This document shows, piece by piece, positions 58,820 through 64,000 of a DNA stretch of 64,000 bases (its first letter is position 1; each line of letters begins with the position of its first letter). The stretch is from an uncultured bacterium (GTDB lineage: Bacteria; Cyanobacteriota; Vampirovibrionia; Gastranaerophilales; Gastranaerophilaceae): the NCBI GenBank assembly GCA_947361225.1, contig CANAIK010000002.1:1-64000 (forward strand), written 5' to 3'. The notes under the pieces were generated by a model. It was not told the DNA's origin. It did no database searches and saw nothing but the letters and a program-made list of their open reading frames with translations. Made by a program: the position numbers and the translations under genes.

Positions 58820-59995
58820 GTGCTTAAGAAAAAGAAAAATATTTTCTATAATTTAAATTTTGACGCATTTTTTCCTCAACTTAGAGAAACTGTAAAAAAT
58901 GCGGTTGAAAAATACTGGGAGCTTGAATCTAGCGTCTACATTCAAGCTATAAATGACTTTCGAGAAATAAGACAAGAATCCCTGGTTAAAAATTTGGACT
59001 TTTTTTCAAGCCAAATTAAGGTTGATAAACACAAACCCGTTATAATAAGACTTGGGAAAAATTTTGTTGAACAATACCTAAACTCAACTCTTGAGGATTC
59101 ACCCCCCGATTTTAAGCTTTCCTCCTTAACTCCTTTAGAAATAAAAATTCTCAATAATTTTGCCGAGTTTTTATACAAAAAAATAAATGAAATTATCCTA
59201 TCTCCAAAAGTAGCTAAAATTAGTGAAAAAAGCGAAAAAAACCTTAACTTAATATTAGGAATCTCCTCCAGAAGTGATTTTTTAGCTCAAGTTGTCCTAT
59301 CAATCCCCATTGATAGAATCCCTTTGGAAGAAATTGAATTTGCAACAAACTTTAACGACGAAGATTTTGCAGCTTCCAATGTCACAACAAGAATTAGAAT
59401 CGGACGATCAAAAATCACGGTTGAGGATTTAAAAAATCTTCAAAAAGAAGATATTGTGCTCTTAGAGGATAGTTCTGCCGTCAATTTAGTCCTTGTTTCA
59501 GGAGCTTTAGAACAAAAATTCAAAGTCAAGGTTAATCCTGATTTGATAATGAACTTTGATAACGAAGAAGAAGAGAATGATATACAACAACAAATTAACA
59601 ACGAGGTAGCAATGGAAAAAAATCTTTGGGATGATATCCAAATTGAAATAAGTGCGGAATTTGATAAAGTCAAAATGACGCTTGGAGAGCTTAAACAAAT
59701 TACAAAAGGACAAATTGTCGATTTGGGCTCTGTTTTTAACAACGAAATTTCTCTTTATGTTGAGAATAAAAAAGTTGCTAAAGGGGAGCTGCTTATTATT
59801 AATGATAAATATGCAATTAAGTTGAATGAAGTTCTATCGAGTTCGAAAAGCGAAACTCAAGAAACGAAAGAGGTTGAGAATCCTCAAAAAGAACCTCAAC
59901 CCCAGCCTCAAGAGCAAGAACAACAGCCCCAAGCGCCAAATGAAACTCAAGAGGTTGAAGACGAGGAATTTGACTATTCGGATTTTGAAAAATAA
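58820..59995 (+). CDS. FliN-like protein with two SpoA-type regions
   Basis: About 391 residues from GTG 58820 (an upstream TTG at 58784 would lie before the predicted transcript start; the true start is uncertain). Residues ~10-150 are unassigned, ~190-250 resemble a first SpoA domain (ITVEDLKNLQKEDIVLLE, NLVLVSGALEQKFKVKV), ~282-355 are a clear FliN domain (MTLGELKQITKGQIVDLGS, NKKVAKGELLIINDKYAIKL), and the end is Gln/Pro/Glu-rich. It resembles HrcQ/FliY-type C-ring proteins. First gene of the fliO-P-Q-R operon. Confidence 0.75.
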   Translation: MLKKKKNIFYNLNFDAFFPQLRETVKNAVEKYWELESSVYIQAINDFREIRQESLVKNLDFFSSQIKVDKHKPVIIRLGKNFVEQYLNSTLEDSPPDFKLSSLTPLEIKILNNFAEFLYKKINEIILSPKVAKISEKSEKNLNLILGISSRSDFLAQVVLSIPIDRIPLEEIEFATNFNDEDFAASNVTTRIRIGRSKITVEDLKNLQKEDIVLLEDSSAVNLVLVSGALEQKFKVKVNPDLIMNFDNEEEENDIQQQINNEVAMEKNLWDDIQIEISAEFDKVKMTLGELKQITKGQIVDLGSVFNNEISLYVENKKVAKGELLIINDKYAIKLNEVLSSSKSETQETKEVENPQKEPQPQPQEQEQQPQAPNETQEVEDEEFDYSDFEK

Positions 59996-60019
59996 AGGAA
60001 AAAATAAAGGAAAAAGCAA

Positions 60020-60466
60020 ATGCTAACATATATTACAGCTTTTATATTCTACACCCTTGCAATGGTCGGGGTTTTATTGGTCGGTTTTGTAGTTTACAAA
60101 AAAACTTTTCTTATAACAAGAAACGACAACAAAGGTTCAATAAAAATTGTCGATAGTTTAAATATTGCGCCTAAAAAAATGCTTTTTGTTGTAAAAGTCA
60201 AAAACGAAAAATTTTTAATCGCCTCAGGAGCTGAACACACAACGTTTTTAGCGAAATTAGAGGATAGTGAAGAAATAGTTCAACAAGAAATTGTGGATGA
60301 AAAAAAAGCAAAACTCGATAAAATTGAACAACAATTTAGAGACCTTTATTTGTCCCCTGAACCTGATATGTTAAAATCAAAAATTCAATCAATGGACAAA
60401 AAAGAAATTGTTAAAAAGTTATTAAAGGACCTAAATCAAACTTCAACAATAGAAAGTGCATTCTAA
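60020..60466 (+). CDS. fliO: flagellar biosynthesis protein FliO-like
   Basis: 148 residues: one N-terminal membrane helix (about 4-26) and a small beta-rich cytoplasmic domain with IKIVDSLNIAPKKMLFVVKVKNEKFLIASGAEHTTFL, the FliO pattern, then a charged tail. It helps assemble FliP in the export gate. Two AAAGGA ribosome sites lie before ATG 60020. fliP starts on the base after its stop. Confidence 0.85.
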   Translation: MLTYITAFIFYTLAMVGVLLVGFVVYKKTFLITRNDNKGSIKIVDSLNIAPKKMLFVVKVKNEKFLIASGAEHTTFLAKLEDSEEIVQQEIVDEKKAKLDKIEQQFRDLYLSPEPDMLKSKIQSMDKKEIVKKLLKDLNQTSTIESAF

Positions 60467-61108
60467 ATGGATAATATTCTAAAAGACATTAACCCTGTAA
60501 TACAACTTCTTATTACAATGGCGGCTTTTTCGCTATTGCCTTTTATTTTTGTTTCAATGACACCTTTTTTGAGGTTCACAATTGTTTTTTCAATGTTAAA
60601 AACCGCAATGGGTACAAACTCAGTCCCTCCTGCTATTACTTTAATCGGATTATCGCTAATTTTGACCCTTTACACAATGGCTCCTGTTTTCGATGATATG
60701 TACAAAGCTTATCAGGTTCCATATCAAAAAAATCAAAATGTTATTGAGGCGCTGGACGCTGGTTCTAAACCTTTAAAAGAATATATGTTAAAACAAACAA
60801 GACAATCGGATTTGGCGTTTTTTGTCGAGAAAACAAAAAATACAATCCCAAAATCACCCGATGATTTGACTTTATGGGAAGTTGCGCCGGCTTATATAAT
60901 TTCAGAACTTAAAACATCTTTTGAAATCGGATTTATCATATACGTTCCTTTTATTGTTCTGGATTTAGTTGTGGCAAATGTTCTTCTGGCTTTAGGGATG
61001 TTTATGTTATCCCCCCAAATCGTCTCAACCCCTTTTAAACTGCTTATTTTCATTGCGGTTGACGGGTGGAGTTTAATCGTCAAAGGAGTTGTGGAGAGTT
61101 TTAATTAA
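60467..61108 (+). CDS. fliP: flagellar export gate protein FliP
   Basis: 213 residues, four membrane helices. MTPFLRFTIVFSMLKTAMGTNSVPPAITLIGLSLILTLYTMAPV and IGFIIYVPFIVLDLVVANVLLALGMFMLSP are diagnostic. The N-terminal signal peptide of many FliP proteins is absent, which is common. Five FliP subunits form the core of the type III export gate. Overlaps fliQ by 1 nt (TAATG). Confidence 0.96.
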   Translation: MDNILKDINPVIQLLITMAAFSLLPFIFVSMTPFLRFTIVFSMLKTAMGTNSVPPAITLIGLSLILTLYTMAPVFDDMYKAYQVPYQKNQNVIEALDAGSKPLKEYMLKQTRQSDLAFFVEKTKNTIPKSPDDLTLWEVAPAYIISELKTSFEIGFIIYVPFIVLDLVVANVLLALGMFMLSPQIVSTPFKLLIFIAVDGWSLIVKGVVESFN

Positions 61109-61599
61109 TGGAAATTTTGGTAGAATTTTTAGCAAAAGGTTTTATGGTAATGCTCTCAATTTCAATGCCCTGCGTATTAATGGCAGCGCTCGTAGGACTT
61201 GTTGTCGGGATAATGCAAGCCGTAACGCAAGTTCAAGAACAAACAATTGCAGCAGCCCCCAAGGTTTGTATTGTTTTTTTAACAATTGTAATGTTGGGTG
61301 GATATTTTATCAAAATTCTTACAAACTATATTTATGAAGGAATTAACATAGCTTTTCAAGTTGTTCCAAAAAACGATTCTTTTGTATTGCCTGACAATTA
61401 TTATAAATACACAAGACCTTTTAATGCTGAAATGAAAGATGAAATTAAAAACGATTCAACAAGAAACAGAGCGCTATTGGACGAAAACATTCCCTGGGAC
61501 AAAAAGGCAATTAATCAGCCAATTTACGTTAAAGCAAAACAAACTCCCAACGCTGAAGCTAATTTTATTGAAAAATTGAGAATTCAAAGAGGATATTAA
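61108..61599 (+). CDS. fliQ: flagellar export gate protein FliQ with long C-terminal extension
   Basis: Residues 1-85 are a normal FliQ (two membrane hairpin helices, CVLMAALVGLVVGIMQAVTQVQEQTIAAAPKV). A further ~75 residues follow (PKNDSFVLPDNYYKYTRPFNAEMKDEIKND...), polar and without a known domain; usual FliQ is ~88 residues. The extension is in frame with no break and should face the cytoplasm or the gate exterior. fliR follows. Confidence 0.92.
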   Translation: MEILVEFLAKGFMVMLSISMPCVLMAALVGLVVGIMQAVTQVQEQTIAAAPKVCIVFLTIVMLGGYFIKILTNYIYEGINIAFQVVPKNDSFVLPDNYYKYTRPFNAEMKDEIKNDSTRNRALLDENIPWDKKAINQPIYVKAKQTPNAEANFIEKLRIQRGY

Positions 61600-61602
61600 T
61601 TT

Positions 61603-62382
61603 TTGGATGAATTTTTAAAACAATTTGCACAACTTTTTCCCGAGCTCAACAACGGATTGGGCGCAGGGATAATGGTTTTTTTAAGATTTGTCGGATTGTT
61701 TCGATTGGCTCCTGTTTTTTCTAAAAGTGAAATCCCGTCTTTGGTTCGAATTTCCTTAGCTGTTGTTTTTACGGTTATTGTGGTTGGAATTATAAAACCA
61801 GCGCCACCTGAACCCAATACGCCGATTTTTCTTTGCATGATTCTCAATTTTCTTTTCGGTTTGTTGATTGGATATGTTGCAAATTGCGTTTTAGCTGCAA
61901 TTTCAGCCGGCGGGGATATGATTAACACCCAAATGGGGATGTCAAGTGCTATGGTAATGGATCCAAGCACCAAAGGACAAGTGAGCATTATGTCCAATTA
62001 TTTTTCAATCCTTGCACTTCTAATTTTTATTTATTCGGGCGGGGTTTATTGGCTTATCAATGCTTTTATTAAAAGTTTTACTTTATATCCAATGTATAGT
62101 GTTAATTTTCATTTCGAGAATCTTGTCAATATTCAATATTTGAGCGATATAACAGCGAACATTCTTTTTATGGGACTTCATATCGCAGGACCCGTGTTAT
62201 TGGCGACCCTGGGACAAGATATTATCCTTGGAATAATATCTAAAACCGCCCCTCAAATTAATGTGTTTTCTTTAAGTTTTCTATTCAAACCCGTTATGGG
62301 CGCTTTTATTCTAATTGTAATATTGCCTATGCTCATTAATATTATCACGGATTATCTTGTTTCTTTTGCTAATATTTTTTAA
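61603..62382 (+). CDS. fliR: flagellar export gate protein FliR
   Basis: 259 residues, six membrane helices. FLRFVGLFRLAPVFSKSEIPSLVRISLAVVFTVIV and ISAGGDMINTQMGMSSAMVMDP are FliR signatures. Start is TTG 61603, since the nearby ATG at 61607 meets a stop at once. The 3' end overlaps the convergent bioY-like gene by 72 nt. flhB and flhA, the usual next genes, are not here. Confidence 0.95.
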   Translation: MDEFLKQFAQLFPELNNGLGAGIMVFLRFVGLFRLAPVFSKSEIPSLVRISLAVVFTVIVVGIIKPAPPEPNTPIFLCMILNFLFGLLIGYVANCVLAAISAGGDMINTQMGMSSAMVMDPSTKGQVSIMSNYFSILALLIFIYSGGVYWLINAFIKSFTLYPMYSVNFHFENLVNIQYLSDITANILFMGLHIAGPVLLATLGQDIILGIISKTAPQINVFSLSFLFKPVMGAFILIVILPMLINIITDYLVSFANIF

Positions 62383-63033
62383 TCTGTCGGCTTTAGGTTT
62401 CATACAAATCCAGAGAATATTCTTAACAAAAGGCGCAAACGCAACAACAACCAAACTAAATAGAATATCATAAACAATTTTATCAAAACTTATAATTGAA
62501 ACAATCGGAAGAACCAAATTAAAATCAATTACCTTAAACATTGCAAGAACAACGCAATACAAAAATCCGCAGGTGTGAATCGCTAAAACTCCAAACAAAG
62601 CAGCGCTCAATCTTGTTTTTAAGCCTTGATTAATATTAAGAATGGTTCCTGAGATTATAATTGCAAAAACAAAACCGATAAAATATCCGAAAATATAATT
62701 CTGGACATATTCCAAACCCCCGCCGTACACAAAAATCGGCCAGACAAAAAATCCTGTTAGAAGATAAACTACAAATACCAACATTGAATAATGAGCACCC
62801 AGAACATAGATTATAAAAATCATACAAGGAATAATCGGGTTGTACATAACTTCCTTGCTGTCAATAGCAGAATCCACAAACCAGAGGTGGGAAAAATTAA
62901 TTTGAGTGAAAGTTGAAACAAGCAAAATTAAAAAACACAGACCACAAACTACCAACGTGCCTATTGTAAGGGGCGTTGGTTCGCCTCTGTGGACATATCT
63001 ATCAAAAATATCTTTATATCTTTTGCCTATCAT
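62311..63033 (-). CDS. BioY-like membrane protein (possible biotin or vitamin transporter subunit)
   Basis: 240 residues with six membrane helices. GGGLEYVQNYIFGYFIGFVFAIIISGTIL and AIHTCGFLYCVVLAMF resemble the GG-x-GY-x-x-G-F core of BioY, the substrate-binding subunit of energy-coupling-factor transporters; no ATPase or EcfT gene is near. The basic C-terminal ~24 residues are coded opposite the end of fliR (72-bp overlap). It starts inside rimI (20-nt overlap), forming speD-rimI-bioY. Confidence 0.7.
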   Translation of the reverse strand: MIGKRYKDIFDRYVHRGEPTPLTIGTLVVCGLCFLILLVSTFTQINFSHLWFVDSAIDSKEVMYNPIIPCMIFIIYVLGAHYSMLVFVVYLLTGFFVWPIFVYGGGLEYVQNYIFGYFIGFVFAIIISGTILNINQGLKTRLSAALFGVLAIHTCGFLYCVVLAMFKVIDFNLVLPIVSIISFDKIVYDILFSLVVVAFAPFVKNILWICMKPKADRLKNISKRNKIIRDNINEHRQYYN

Positions 63034-63529
63034 TTACTTCACTATTTATTTTATCATAAAAAATTCTATATTTTTCATCAAAAATATTGTTGCTCCACAT
63101 AATTAAAGCGTCTTCGTTATTATCCTGGTAATATTTTTTTCGATATCCCAGGGAATTAAAACCGAATTTTTCGTATAAATGAATTGCTTTTTTATTGGAA
63201 ATCCGCACTTCTAAAGTGATATATTTGATTTTTTCCTCGTAACATTCCTTAATTGCATCCAACAAAAGCCTGTGAGCCAATTTTTTGTTCTGATACTCAG
63301 GATGAATCGATAAATTGGTAACGTGGGCTTCGTCTACAATCTTCCAAATCCCTAAATAACCAACGGGTTTATCAAGTACACAAATTGTTCGATAAGAAGA
63401 TATTTTATTATTTAATTCGGATAAAAAAGATTCATAAGACCAATGATGAGAACCATAGCACAATTCTTCAATTTGAAGAATTTCATCAATATCTTTATAA
63501 TCCATTTTTCGAATTCTGTATTCTTCCAT
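63014..63529 (-). CDS. rimI: ribosomal-protein-alanine N-acetyltransferase RimI-like
   Basis: 171 residues, single GNAT domain: RKMDYKDIDEILQIEELCYGSHHWSYESFLSEL, VTNLSIHPEYQNKKLAHRLL (acetyl-CoA loop Q-x-x-x-x-A/G) and LEVRISNKKAIHLYEKFGFNSLGYRKKYYQD. It matches RimI, which acetylates the N-terminal Ala of S18, or a close relative with broader targets. The start lies 3 nt after the speD stop. Confidence 0.88.
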   Translation of the reverse strand: MEEYRIRKMDYKDIDEILQIEELCYGSHHWSYESFLSELNNKISSYRTICVLDKPVGYLGIWKIVDEAHVTNLSIHPEYQNKKLAHRLLLDAIKECYEEKIKYITLEVRISNKKAIHLYEKFGFNSLGYRKKYYQDNNEDALIMWSNNIFDEKYRIFYDKINSEVNDRQKI

Positions 63530-63532
63530 CTT

Positions 63533-63985
63533 CTAGAATGATTCGGACACTAAGAATGGTTTGTGTTGTAAATGTGAATCAAAATCCATTAAGCCTCGAT
63601 TCAATTGAGAATATTTTGTATCCTTGGAGTTAAATTTTCTTTTCAAGAACTCATAAGAAACTTTAGGATCACATTTTTCCCCGCAAGTAAATAAATCAAC
63701 TGCGGCATAACCAAACTCAGGCCAAGTGTGAATTGCAAGGTGGCTTTCCGAAATTATAACAACACCCGAAACTCCGTGGGGCGCAAAAAGATGAAAACAC
63801 TTATTAACAATCGTTGCTCCACATTCAAGAGCAGCCTCTAACATATATTTTTCTACCAACTCGGGATTATTAAGAACATTTGGATCACATTCGAAAAATT
63901 CCGCTAAGATATGTCTTCCTAAATATTGTTGTCTTTTTTCGCATTTTTCACTCACGGTAGCAGCGATAGGTGTCATTATTGCCAA
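63533..63985 (-). CDS. speD: S-adenosylmethionine decarboxylase proenzyme
   Basis: 150 residues, class 1B (bacterial/archaeal) type. The chain cleaves itself before Ser81 in SESHLAIHTWPEFG to make the pyruvoyl group; YAAVDLFTCG and the Cys in this loop are conserved. The product feeds spermidine synthesis; speE is not in the window. TTG 63985 has GGGGG about 8 nt upstream, and an in-frame ATG lies at 63976; either could be used. First gene of speD-rimI-bioY-like. Confidence 0.93.
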   Translation of the reverse strand: MAIMTPIAATVSEKCEKRQQYLGRHILAEFFECDPNVLNNPELVEKYMLEAALECGATIVNKCFHLFAPHGVSGVVIISESHLAIHTWPEFGYAAVDLFTCGEKCDPKVSYEFLKRKFNSKDTKYSQLNRGLMDFDSHLQHKPFLVSESF

Positions 63986-64000
63986 TTCATATTCCCCCTT

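Noticed and set aside
59817..60029. Frames opposite the Gln/Pro-rich tail of the FliN-like protein
   Set aside because: Low-complexity repeats open several frames at once; none has a ribosome site or family match.
61089..61337. 82-codon frame overlapping fliP and fliQ
   Set aside because: Out-of-frame shadow of fliQ; the FliQ frame is clearly coding.

Overview
The window is a 64-kb piece of a low-GC, gene-dense bacterial chromosome. The best fit is a non-photosynthetic relative of the cyanobacteria (Melainabacteria/Vampirovibrionia, perhaps Gastranaerophilales), though this is inference. The evidence is a stand-alone DprA-like Rossmann protein of the size and sequence seen in cyanobacteria, anaerobic ribonucleotide reductase (nrdD/nrdG), ATP-dependent PEP carboxykinase, a flagellum, a Gram-negative Skp/OmpH chaperone, c-di-AMP synthesis, and a long SRP RNA. 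No 16S gene is present to confirm it.

Layout. 1-5.5 kb: start of a UvrD helicase (cut by the left edge), dprA-like gene, HD phosphohydrolase, coaD with a coiled-coil partner, and a fliM-fliN-receiver operon. 5.5-12 kb: U32 peptidase, CHASE2 adenylate cyclase and recG. 12-20 kb: nrdD-nrdG, nadE-skp, a receiver protein and a membrane glycosyltransferase-like protein. 20-22 kb: SRP RNA, three hypothetical genes and tRNA-Arg(ACG). 22-25 kb: an AT-rich accessory island next to the tRNA, carrying a membrane-anchored Mrr-type nuclease and an overlapping partner gene, bordered by repeats and tRNA scraps. 25-32.4 kb: fluC/crcB, then a cell-envelope operon read leftward (lysA, cdaA, amidase, a large frameshifted protein, class A beta-lactamase). 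32.4-36.2 kb: AI-2E transporter, radical SAM, cdd and small proteins. 36.2-45.2 kb: a probable small RNA, pnp, flgB-flgC-fliE with a histidine kinase, a NarL-type regulator, rimP-nusA and a lysozyme-like protein. 45.4-50.3 kb: sigma factor, ABC ATPase, XRE regulators, a second UvrD helicase and rpsU. 50.4-55.6 kb: gmhA, rlmD-like gene, MerR and XRE regulators. 55.6-64 kb: ahcY, pckA, a FliN-like protein with fliO-P-Q-R, bioY-like gene, rimI and speD.

The most striking observation is a family of five small loci between 47.8 and 55.6 kb, all in intergenic space. Each encodes a hydrophobic peptide of 24-26 residues, has a leader that can pair with the peptide's own Shine-Dalgarno, and faces a convergent antisense promoter with one fixed layout (TTGAAN, 16 nt, TATAAT). 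In each locus the antisense RNA would end at a hairpin lying inside, or at the end of, the peptide gene. The layout is that of type I toxin-antitoxin modules. The peptides fall into three sequence groups, and paired loci show compensatory base changes in all the predicted stems. Two of the loci are inverted copies about 5.2 kb apart that also carry an identical 15-codon leader reading frame.

Other themes. Many start codons lie only 3-9 nt behind a -10 box, several with well-spaced -35 boxes, which points to frequent leaderless mRNAs. Three unrelated proteins share an N-terminal motif of fixed spacing (F-x7-[DE]-x-F-[DE]). One large protein is interrupted by a frameshift at an A/T homopolymer. 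The strand is mosaic, with many 1-17 nt overlaps inside operons and several convergent overlaps.
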